Source of the DNA: Gemmatimonadota bacterium | Lineage (GTDB): Bacteria; Gemmatimonadota; Gemmatimonadetes; Longimicrobiales; Gaopeijiaceae | DNA: 64,000 nucleotides | Assembly: GCA_022571515.1 (NCBI GenBank) | Contig: JACZXQ010000004.1 | Span: forward strand, 96,395-160,394 | Reading direction: 5' to 3' | In this document: positions 56,476-63,171 of the stretch, one piece after another | Layout: every line of letters starts with the position of its first letter | Numbering within the stretch: the first letter of the stretch is position 1 | Position numbers and translations under genes: made by a program | The notes under the pieces: generated by a model | Databases searched by the model: none | Told to the model about the DNA's origin: nothing | What the model saw: the letters and a program-made list of their open reading frames with translations, nothing else

Positions 56476-57690
56476 CTACTCATATGTCTCCCCCGGCGGC
56501 ACAAGCTCAAGTTCCTGAATCACCGGGATGCCAGACTCATTCAACACCCGTGCCCAAATTGTTCCGGCACCATATCCGAGAAAGCGGAAGTCCTCAGGGA
56601 GCCACACCACCCCTATGTATTCTCCACGGACGGTGAACATCCGCCACAGCACCGTCCCGGCGGGCAGGGGTGGATCTTCCGCCGCCCGCCACAACGAGCT
56701 GAGAAGCATCCCAAAGACACTGTCATTGAGGGCGTACAGTTCGTTCGTTAGGGCTGCGGGACCCGGCCTGAGGCTGCGGGCAATGTCGCCGTAGTGAGCA
56801 ACTTGTTCGCTGATGTCGGCTTCCGTGATGATTCGGTTCGACCAAGGGAATCTGATCTCCCGAATCAGCACGCCATCGTGGTCATAGATGTGGACGAAGG
56901 GTTGGTCCGACCGCATTACAACGACGTCATTGCCCAAGATCGTCCAAATAGCACGCCCCAGTTGGATCATCCCAGGCTCCGAGCCACGAGCAGGCTCTGG
57001 TAACTGGAGAAACGGCTGAACCGCGCCGGAGGCGAAGCCCACCGACCCGAGTTCGCGAGTTATCCCGCGCTCGAACCGCCGGAAGAGTTCAACCAGGTAT
57101 CCGTGTCCTTCAGGCCACGCAAGCAACTTGAGTAGGTAAGCGTCAACCTCCAGGCGCCGGCTGGCGACGTACGTTCCATCCTCGGAATATTCGTGCAACT
57201 GCCGGTTGTCAGCATCCAGCACCACAATCGTGCCATCTGTCGCCTGCGCGATCTCGATGCGGCTCAAGAGTTCGCCCGGGCCCTGTCCGGTTCGACCGAA
57301 GCGGGCTACCAAAGATCCGTCCCGCGGATCGACGATAACTAGTGGTCGATCTGCGTGTGGATCGTGAAGTAGTAGGTCTCCGCTGCGGAGCGGGAGCACC
57401 GAGGTGGGATTAAAGACGAGTGGAGCGGCATCGGGATCGGCCCCCTCCGTGGTAATTTCGCGGAGTATCCGGAATCGCCAGCGATACTCTTCTTCCAGCA
57501 CCCCCGGGATCTGTGCCAGCGTAGCGATCTCGATGCCGTCCCGTCGCTCCACCGAGGGGAGAATGCGCGTTTGCTCAAACTTCCCACAGGAAGTAACTGC
57601 GTAGCCGAGAAGGATCACTACCCCTGCCCTGAACCCCCGCAGTCGTCCTGGCACGCCATCCCCCAACGGTTGATTACTGCCTGAAGTCAT
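56476..57690 (-). CDS. 6-bladed beta-propeller lipoprotein (cassette 10)
   Basis: 404 aa. The signal sequence ends T-S-C (Cys ~35); the ATG at 57690 lies 7 nt from site S11, but a GTG at 57654 would give a more typical 23-residue lipoprotein signal. Blades include F-G-R-T-G-Q-G-P-G-E-L and I-V-V-L-D-A-D-N-R-Q-L-H-E-Y-S-E-D-G-T. Ends near the left with ~180 bp of cassette in which I see no further gene. Confidence 0.84.
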   Translation of the reverse strand: MTSGSNQPLGDGVPGRLRGFRAGVVILLGYAVTSCGKFEQTRILPSVERRDGIEIATLAQIPGVLEEEYRWRFRILREITTEGADPDAAPLVFNPTSVLPLRSGDLLLHDPHADRPLVIVDPRDGSLVARFGRTGQGPGELLSRIEIAQATDGTIVVLDADNRQLHEYSEDGTYVASRRLEVDAYLLKLLAWPEGHGYLVELFRRFERGITRELGSVGFASGAVQPFLQLPEPARGSEPGMIQLGRAIWTILGNDVVVMRSDQPFVHIYDHDGVLIREIRFPWSNRIITEADISEQVAHYGDIARSLRPGPAALTNELYALNDSVFGMLLSSLWRAAEDPPLPAGTVLWRMFTVRGEYIGVVWLPEDFRFLGYGAGTIWARVLNESGIPVIQELELVPPGETYE

Positions 57691-57696
57691 GTCGCG

Positions 57697-57843
57697 TAAC
57701 GGACAATTGACTCAAGACGCGGAGGGGGGCATGTCAGTGCCCTCCGCAGTGTCCGCATGGCGGCCGAGCCGTTGCCTAGGGTACACGTCATCAGCCTAAT
57801 CGCGAAAGCGACCCGAGGCGAGAGCTTGAGTCAGGCGTTACGC
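57697..57843. repeat. attC-like site S11
   Basis: Left arm TAACGGACAATTGACTCAAG, right arm GCTTGAGTCAGGCGTTACGC: the outer arms pair for 9 bp beyond the core. The right arm is close to the canonical right-hand end of mobile-integron attC sites. Confidence 0.85.
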
Positions 57844-58128
57844 GACGAACCGCCGCCGGCCCGCGCTCGAGTCATCTGACTTCTTCTCTGGAGCTCTCAG
57901 CTCGCGAAGAAACGAACTCTCCTGCGCCAAGCGGCTGAGGTCGGACTGCGCCTCTTCCAGCTCCTGTTCTAGGATTTCGATTCGACGCTCAAGAAGGAGA
58001 GGCGGATCAGGTTCTGAGATCTGCTTCCGAATGTTGCGGGCGAGGATGAAGCCAAGCCCGGAACCGCAGCCCAGCACAAGCAATCCATAGAAAATCAGGA
58101 GTGCCTGGGGGATCACGATGAGGTCCAT
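57838..58128 (-). CDS. Small membrane protein with coiled coil (cassette 11)
   Basis: 96 aa, not recognised. One N-terminal transmembrane helix (residues ~6-28), then a charged coiled coil (~45-75: R-R-I-E-I-L-E-Q-E-L-E-E-A-Q-S-D-L). The TAA stop is formed by the first bases of site S11, so gene and recombination site are fused at the stop codon. Start 58128 with GGAGGG. The smallest complete cassette, ~0.3 kb. Confidence 0.72.
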   Translation of the reverse strand: MDLIVIPQALLIFYGLLVLGCGSGLGFILARNIRKQISEPDPPLLLERRIEILEQELEEAQSDLSRLAQESSFLRELRAPEKKSDDSSAGRRRFVA

Positions 58129-58165
58129 TCCTATTCCCTCCTTCTCGTCTCTGCGGTTTGTCGCG

Positions 58166-58293
58166 TAACGGCCCAACGCGCTCCCGACCCGAGCGAAGCG
58201 TAGGTCCGCGAAGCGGCCGGGCCCTTGTTCGGATCAACCTATGGTGTCCGCAGCAAAAGCACCAAGGGCCCGTGCGGGAGCGCAGCGTTGTAC
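58166..58293. repeat. attC-like site S12
   Basis: Left end TAACGGCCC, right end AGCGTTGTACG; common core. The left flank GGTTTGTCGCGTAAC is the inverted complement of GTTACGCGACGAACC at the other end of cassette 11 (one mismatch). Confidence 0.87.
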
Positions 58294-58308
58294 GCCATCA
58301 CGTCCCCA

Positions 58309-58635
58309 CTAGGCCGGTGTTTTCGTACCGCGGCCGGCATCGTAGCGCGGGATTTTCTTTAGAATGTCTGCCTCCGCATTGCGCGCGTGGTAGAGATCCC
58401 ACGCGAGTTGGAGGTTCAACCAGAAGTCAGACGAAGTCCCGAAGTATTGAGCGAGCCGTAGAGCCGTACTCGGAGAAACCCCACGACGTCCATTGACGAT
58501 TTCATTCACGCGCTGATACGGGACTGAGATTGCGTCAGCCAACTGTCGCTGGGTGACGCCCATGGGCTCGAGAAACTCCTCGAGGAGCATCTCGCCGGGG
58601 TGGGTCGGCCGGCGGTGAGTCGGAATACGAATCAT
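58309..58635 (-). CDS. higA: HigA-family antitoxin (cassette 12)
   Basis: 108 aa. XRE-type helix-turn-helix with H-P-G-E-M-L-x-E-E-F-L-E-P-M-G-V-T-Q-R-Q-L-A, then R-V-N-E-I-V-N-G-R-R-G-V-S-P-S-T-A-L-R-L-A-Q-Y-F-G-T-S: the HigA/VapI signature. Neutralises HigB and represses the operon promoter. Downstream gene of the pair, 8 bp after higB; toxin-first order is usual for higBA. Confidence 0.93.
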   Translation of the reverse strand: MIRIPTHRRPTHPGEMLLEEFLEPMGVTQRQLADAISVPYQRVNEIVNGRRGVSPSTALRLAQYFGTSSDFWLNLQLAWDLYHARNAEADILKKIPRYDAGRGTKTPA

Positions 58636-58643
58636 AAGTCACC

Positions 58644-58937
58644 TCAGTGATAATCGACGACCTGCACGTCCTCGGCGCCATTCGGCGTCCAGCGGAAACA
58701 GATCCGGTACTGATCGTTGATTCGAATGCTATGCTCTCCCTTGCGATCACCTTTCAGGGCCTCGAGCCGATTCCCCGGCGGAATCCGGAGATCCTCCAGG
58801 AGGGCCGCGGCCTCAAGAGCATCCAGCTTCTTCGCACCTTGTCTCCAAAGGGACTGCGGAAGAGTCCTCCGAGCTAGCTTGGTGCGGCGACCGTAGAAAA
58901 TATCCTCAGTAGCTTGGTCTCTGAAGGTTCGAATCAT
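58644..58937 (-). CDS. higB: HigB-family toxin (cassette 12)
   Basis: 97 aa. RelE-fold mRNA interferase of the HigB/plasmid-maintenance killer family: I-x-x-F-x-D-x-x-T-E-D-I-F, A-x-x-K-L-x-x-L-x-A-A and the end motif N-D-Q-Y-R-I-C-F-R-W. Cuts mRNA at the ribosome when freed from HigA. All conserved residues are present. The ATG starts at the predicted transcription start, so the message is probably leaderless. Confidence 0.92.
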   Translation of the reverse strand: MIRTFRDQATEDIFYGRRTKLARRTLPQSLWRQGAKKLDALEAAALLEDLRIPPGNRLEALKGDRKGEHSIRINDQYRICFRWTPNGAEDVQVVDYH

Positions 58938-58938
58938 C

Positions 58939-58971
58939 TAGCATGATAGCCGGGATACCATGCTAAGTCAA
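58939..58971 (-). promoter_or_regulatory. higBA promoter with overlapping 27-bp palindromic operator
   Basis: Minus strand TTGACT (58966-58971), 17-bp spacer, TATCAT (58943-58948). A 27-bp palindrome with halves TAGCATG and CATGCTA (58939-58965, 11 Watson-Crick pairs of 13 plus one wobble) covers spacer and -10. Expected HigA operator. The cassette thus carries its own regulated promoter. Confidence 0.75.
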
Positions 58972-59005
58972 TACAAAATCATCCGAATGGTTGGTGATGT
59001 CGTAT

Positions 59006-59121
59006 CAACGGGCTCACTGACTCAGTGTCCACGAAGTGGCCGGCCCGTGCTCAGCATACGACCTCCGTGGCCCATCCGCGACGGCGGAGCAGAAGGGCCG
59101 CGCTTGAGTCAGGCGTTATGT
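59006..59121. repeat. attC-like site S13
   Basis: Left end CAACGGGCTCACTGACTCA, right end TTGAGTCAGGCGTTATGTG; TGACTCA arms pair. The left flank rc (GTTGATACGACATCAC) matches the right end of S12 (GTTGTACGCCATCAC), including the unusual GTTG. Confidence 0.86.
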
Positions 59122-59401
59122 GATGTGACGCTGGTCGCAAAGTGCTACACGCACGCCCAGGATCCAGCACGCTCGTCGGTCAGCGACCAAGAAAGCCCGT
59201 CGCTGGGCGATGGCCATTGTGGGACGAACCGGGAAGTGAACGAGCCTCAATCCCGATAACGAGAACAAGCCCTGGCACAGGGGAAGTCCCCCCACGGGCG
59301 AAAGGCGTGGCGGTTGATCATTGGGTGTTTTCGTCCCTGCCGGCGCCTGGCACTCCGCCCCGAACGACCGGGCGCAAGCCGCGGCCATGCTTCACGCGGA
59401 C
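59122..59401. other. Non-coding part of cassette 13
   Basis: 280 bp between site S13 and the lipoprotein stop. A minus-strand frame of ~90 codons (59116-59388) ends in the site itself, but its composition looks random (Arg/Pro/Ala/Cys-rich, no signal or motif). I see no convincing gene. Confidence 0.4.
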
Positions 59402-59818
59402 TCAGCGCACGGAAACTGCGTATCGGTGTTCCACGACGGGATCGTCATACCGGGTGAGGTGCCCCCGCAGTACGATGACCGCATCTCCTGAGCTATCGAA
59501 CTGCAGGGTCAGCGGATGGGGAAACGCTCGAAGGTCGCTTGTACAGGCGTCGCGGTGGATCCGGATGTCGTAGGGGGAGATCACAGCGGTGGCGCCGTCC
59601 ACGCTCACCTCGGTGTTGTCCGGCCTGGTGCAGGAGCCGCTGCCAAAGGTATGGACCGTCACCTCAAACGGAGATCCGGCGTCTACTACAGCTGGGAAGA
59701 CGTTTTCGGAGTCCTCCCGCTCGCCGATGATGCCGAGAACCCGTTGCTCGTCCGGGCCGAACAGATCGCAGGCTCCGAAGCATAGCGTTGAGATGAGGAC
59801 GGGCAGGACTCGATTCAT
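59402..59818 (-). CDS. Small lipoprotein (cassette 13)
   Basis: 138 aa. Lipobox C-F-G-A-C (Cys ~17), then a beta-rich domain with V-D-A-G-S-P-F-E-V-T-V-H-T, S-C-T-R-P-D-N-T-E-V-S-V-D-G and I-S-P-Y-D. Looks like one immunoglobulin-like sandwich; two conserved Cys may bridge. Function unknown. A decayed relative is in cassette 9 and another possible relative is the small lipoprotein of cassette 17. ATG 59818 with GGGGGAAG. Confidence 0.72.
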   Translation of the reverse strand: MNRVLPVLISTLCFGACDLFGPDEQRVLGIIGEREDSENVFPAVVDAGSPFEVTVHTFGSGSCTRPDNTEVSVDGATAVISPYDIRIHRDACTSDLRAFPHPLTLQFDSSGDAVIVLRGHLTRYDDPVVEHRYAVSVR

Positions 59819-59850
59819 CACTTCCCCCGAGCATCCGAAGTCATGTCACG

Positions 59851-59998
59851 TAACGGGCAAGGCGCTCCCGACGCGGAGGTGACGGTGTCAGCCGTCACCG
59901 GAGTGTCCCGAAGGGCCGGGCCCGTCGCTTACTCTACAACCTACTCGCCATATCCGCGAAGCGGACCTGAGGGCCCGTGCGGGAGCGCGGCGTTAACT
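59851..59998. repeat. attC-like site S14
   Basis: TAACGGGCAAGGCGCTCCCG at left, GGGAGCGCGGCGTTAACTG at right: GCGCTCCCG pairs perfectly. Same central type as S1. Confidence 0.87.
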
Positions 59999-60097
59999 GA
60001 CGTTTCTTCCCTGCCCGTTAGAACCTGCTGCACGCCCCCAGGGGCGACTCAGCCTAGTGTTTTGAGAAGACAAGGACCTTGGTTCTGCGCCTCGAAC

Positions 60098-60583
60098 TCA
60101 GTCGGACCCCTCGTCGGTGGTTCGAACCGGTCGACTGGCGGACTGCGTGTGCACCACCTTCCACTCACCGTCGATCCAGCGGAACAGGTACGTGCCGTGA
60201 CCCTGGTTATGGATGTCCCTCCCGTCGGAGGTAGTAAGCTGGATATCCGTGTCGACGATCGCCCATGCGAAACCACCCTCGAAGTGGGTTTGGATATTCG
60301 AGAAGCCCAGTCGTAGGCCCAGCTCTGCTTCGGGCGCCACGTGGTTTTCGACGAGATCCTGCAGACCCAGGTTCTCGCCCCCACCCTCGAAGTAGCGAGC
60401 ACCCTCCCAATCGAGGAAGTGTGAGTAAAAAGGCGTACCGTCTCCCTGCTCCCATCCGACTCTCACGTCTTCCAACACCGCTTCGAGGAGTGCCGGGTCA
60501 TCCGCGGCCACGGCCAGATCCGCAGTTCCACAGCTCGACAAGGCCAGGACTATCAAGACGGCTCCGACGGAGTGCTTCTTCAT
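60098..60583 (-). CDS. Secreted SnoaL/DUF4440-like protein (cassette 14)
   Basis: 161 aa. Lipobox-like L-S-S-C (Cys ~18) after M-K-K, then an NTF2-like cone fold: F-Y-S-H-F-L-D-W-E-G, F-A-W-A-I-V-D-T-D-I-Q-L and the closing F-R-W-I-D-G-E-W-K-V-V-H, typical of SnoaL-like/DUF4440 proteins. Ligand or reaction unknown. Sole gene of its cassette. Confidence 0.8.
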   Translation of the reverse strand: MKKHSVGAVLIVLALSSCGTADLAVAADDPALLEAVLEDVRVGWEQGDGTPFYSHFLDWEGARYFEGGGENLGLQDLVENHVAPEAELGLRLGFSNIQTHFEGGFAWAIVDTDIQLTTSDGRDIHNQGHGTYLFRWIDGEWKVVHTQSASRPVRTTDEGSD

Positions 60584-60619
60584 CTTATCTCACCCTGTTC
60601 GATCTCAAGAAATGTCAGT

Positions 60620-60760
60620 TAACGGGCTAATGGGCTCCCGACGCGGAGGTGAGCTTGCTCACCGGAGTGTCCGCGAAGCGGCCGGGCCCTTGTTGGGATC
60701 AACCTATGGTGTTCGCAGCAAAACCGCTAAGGGCCCGTGCGGGATGACCAGCGTTAGAAG
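60620..60760. repeat. attC-like site S15
   Basis: TAACGGGC at 60620, right end AGCGTTAGAAG; common core. The left flank AAGAAATGTCAGTTAAC is the inverted complement of GTTAACTGACGTTTCTT right of S14, one mismatch in 17. Confidence 0.89.
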
Positions 60761-60867
60761 TCGTTGTTGTTCCTCAAGGACAGAGAACTATTACACATGT
60801 CTCTTGACTCAGGTGCTACCTAGGATTCTTACCGCTTCCAGATCCTCTTTGCACTCAGGCGAGCGAG

Positions 60868-61383
60868 TTAGCGGGTGCGTAAGAGTTCGCGTGGCAAGCC
60901 TGCGCAAGACACCGGGGTCGCCGTCACGTGAACAAGAGGGTCTGTATGTCCCACCTGCCCCACCGAAATCCATTCCGCCCTACCACCGAGGTGCTCACCA
61001 TCTCGACCAAGCCGGAGTACCAGCGAACCGACGTAGCTCGGAAAATGAACATCAACGGAATCCCCCCGGATCTCGTGCGGGGGGTTCCGGCGTTGCCGAT
61101 CCAGGTATCCAGAGGGAAGCACGTCGTAGGTGGTCCAAATTGGATGGTGCTCGAAGTCGGTCGGTGACACGACCCACTGGCCGGTGGTCCAGTACTCCAG
61201 CCGGAACATCTCTGGAATCGCATAGCCCAATGAGTCAGAGTACGCGGTAGGCAAATTCCCGCCCAGTCTGTAGCACCCGAGCAACGTCGGATCCGGCAAA
61301 GGCGGTGGTCCGAAATGGGAGCATCCGCAGACGAGCAGCCCCGAAACCGTGACCGCCCCCCTCCACCAATCCCTTAACTCCAT
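60868..61383 (-). CDS. Small lipoprotein (cassette 15)
   Basis: 171 aa. Signal and lipobox V-C-G-C (Cys ~21), then P-L-P-D-P-T-L-L-G-C-Y-R-L and a lipocalin-like series of alternating strands (V-D-V-H-F-P-S-Y-V-G-S-L-V-L-R-L). No family recognised; the G-C-Y-R-L start of the mature domain recurs in Gemmatimonadota lipoproteins. Sole gene. Confidence 0.68.
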   Translation of the reverse strand: MELRDWWRGAVTVSGLLVCGCSHFGPPPLPDPTLLGCYRLGGNLPTAYSDSLGYAIPEMFRLEYWTTGQWVVSPTDFEHHPIWTTYDVLPSGYLDRQRRNPPHEIRGDSVDVHFPSYVGSLVLRLGRDGEHLGGRAEWISVGQVGHTDPLVHVTATPVSCAGLPRELLRTR

Positions 61384-61503
61384 ACACGACTCCGTAACTC
61401 GGAGAACACTTCCTAACTACTGATCATGCTGAAACAACGCGGTAGCGACCAGTCGCATTGTCAACTCCACCGCGGTATCACCTCACGCTCGAACAATGAC
61501 TGA

Positions 61504-61639
61504 TAACGGGCTAATGGGCTCCCGACCGGAGCCGCGCATGCGGCGTAGGTCCGCGAAACGGCCGGGCCCTTGTTGGGATCAACCTATGGTGTCCGCAGCA
61601 AAAGCACCAAGGGGCCGTGCGGGATGCACAGCGTTAGAA
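61504..61639. repeat. attC-like site S16
   Basis: TAACGGGC at 61504, right end AGCGTTAGAAGG; common core. Left flank GAACAATGACTGATAAC resembles those of S6 and S17. Confidence 0.87.
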
Positions 61640-61734
61640 GGCGTTGTTGTTCTACTAGATACGGGGGCCTACACCCAGAAAACGCAGATCTAACGGGTTT
61701 GACTTTCTACTGCGCCATCATGCCACAGCGGGGG

Positions 61735-62436
61735 TTATTCGTCGCCATTTGCTAGAAGGCGATCGACCTCTTCCAGCGCTCCCAGTTCCGCCAAGATCTC
61801 GGCAGCCTCAGTTAGGACAGTGGATACCTCCTTGGCGTCGCGCTTGACGACCCCGCTATGCAGATCGGCCAAGGCGCCGAGCAAGCGCCCTGCTCGGGCC
61901 TCAACGTAGTCCTGGGCATCTGCCAACGACGCGGTGTCAGCCGCATCGCCGGAAGCGCGCCGAGCATCCAGCATGACCTCAACGAGACGTTGATCTCGCG
62001 TCGTCTGACGCAGAGCCGAGAGGAGGTCGGCGGCGATCTGACGCATCTCCTCAGTTGCCCCTGGATGACGGGCGATTCGCCGGCCCATCCTATCGGCCGC
62101 CTGAAGGCGCGGGTCCGTCGAGGCCCCGCTGGCTTCCAGTAGCCCCCGAATCTGAACGTCGTCCCAATGGCGCAGAATGTCCCGCGCCAGCCGCGCCTTG
62201 CGGGTCTGTGGGAAGAAGAAAAAGAGGACTAAGGCGACGAGAAAGATGCCTAACCAACTCAAGGGGATGAGCGGAAAACCCATGCCGAGGACGTGGAGCC
62301 ACCAGAGCGCTGATCCGAGCACACCGGTTCCTGCCAGAGCAAAGCCCAAGTGCCGGACGCTGTGCTCCGCTTCATCCACAGCATCGGGCTTCTCCGACTC
62401 GTCAGGAGGAGATAGGTCCCTGCTCTCCTTTGCCAC
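61735..62436 (-). CDS. Membrane protein with two transmembrane helices (cassette 16)
   Basis: 233 aa, not recognised. Acidic N-terminus, helices at ~32-52 and ~58-78 (L-S-W-L-G-I-F-L-V-A-L-V-L-F-F-F-F), then a long cytoplasmic helical region ending E-E-V-D-R-L-L-A-N-G-D-E. A GTG at 62436 with GGAGG seven bases upstream is preferred; the frame is open further back, through an ATG at 62511 and into S17. Confidence 0.65.
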   Translation of the reverse strand: MAKESRDLSPPDESEKPDAVDEAEHSVRHLGFALAGTGVLGSALWWLHVLGMGFPLIPLSWLGIFLVALVLFFFFPQTRKARLARDILRHWDDVQIRGLLEASGASTDPRLQAADRMGRRIARHPGATEEMRQIAADLLSALRQTTRDQRLVEVMLDARRASGDAADTASLADAQDYVEARAGRLLGALADLHSGVVKRDAKEVSTVLTEAAEILAELGALEEVDRLLANGDE

Positions 62437-62550
62437 AAGCAAACCTCCGGTAGGCTTCGCCCTCTCTAACTGATTTTGCCACAACCGCGCTGCGGCGAGC
62501 AGTCGCGTCATCGATTCCCACGCGACACCACACGCTCGAACAATGACTGC

Positions 62551-62723
62551 TAACGGGCTAATGGGCTCCCGACGCGGAGTCCTGCGACCCATACGTATGA
62601 TCTGATCCAAATCATACGTACGCAGGACGGAGTGTCCGCGAAGCGGCCGGGCCCTTGTTGGGATCAACCTATGGTGTCCGCAGCAAAACCGCTAAGGGCC
62701 CGTGCGGGAGCCCGGCGTTATGC
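62551..62723. repeat. attC-like site S17
   Basis: TAACGGGC at 62551, right end GGCGTTATGCG. Carries the best-formed inner hairpin: an ~18-bp stem with one bulge around ATACGTATGAT (62580-62630), in addition to the common core. Confidence 0.88.
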
Positions 62724-62735
62724 GATGTGCCGTGG

Positions 62736-63143
62736 CTACCTCACCTCCACCCGTACGAGGAACTCCAAGGTACCGCCCTGTCTTGCGAAAAAATCGAAGT
62801 GCGGAGCGGCAAAAGGCGGAGGTTCCACGACCTGGACCCTGAAGAACGCGAGCGCGGCCGGACAAACAACCCCTTCCGTCACCAATTGCAATCCCAATGC
62901 CGTCAGCGTCAACCGATCCACGTCACGGTGGCTCTCCAATCGGTCGAATTCCCAGCACAGGGTGTTCCCCAGAAAGCCGAACACTTCAAACCTGAGGCTG
63001 TCAGAAGCGAGGATCGAAGACGGAGCGACGACGGAGTCGATTCTCGCCTCGAAAGGAGCATGGTCGGGGGCGGGATCGGTGATCCCACATCCACCGGCAG
63101 TGATGAGAAGCACCGCTAGTATGAGGCGTCGTGTCACTGCCAT
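62736..63143 (-). CDS. Small lipoprotein (cassette 17, second gene)
   Basis: 135 aa. Lipobox A-G-G-C (Cys ~19), then a beta-rich domain with V-V-A-P-S-S-I-L-A-S-D-S-L-R-F-E-V-F-G and a single pair of later Cys. Layout resembles the cassette-13 lipoprotein. ATG 63143 fits the signal sequence; the frame opens seven codons earlier. 28 bp after the propeller gene. Confidence 0.68.
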   Translation of the reverse strand: MAVTRRLILAVLLITAGGCGITDPAPDHAPFEARIDSVVAPSSILASDSLRFEVFGFLGNTLCWEFDRLESHRDVDRLTLTALGLQLVTEGVVCPAALAFFRVQVVEPPPFAAPHFDFFARQGGTLEFLVRVEVR

Positions 63144-63171
63144 GTGCTCGTAGTCAATTCGCATACCGGTT

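Noticed and set aside
59116..59388. A 90-codon minus-strand frame ending in the TAA of site S13
   Set aside because: No signal, motif, RBS or normal composition; the stop placement could be chance, so it is left as non-coding.
45428..62723. The cassette-separating repeats as CRISPR, IS ends or REP elements
   Set aside because: Spacing is 0.3-1.6 kb with genes between, there is no transposase or Cas gene, and cassette-specific end pairing fits site-specific cassette insertion better.
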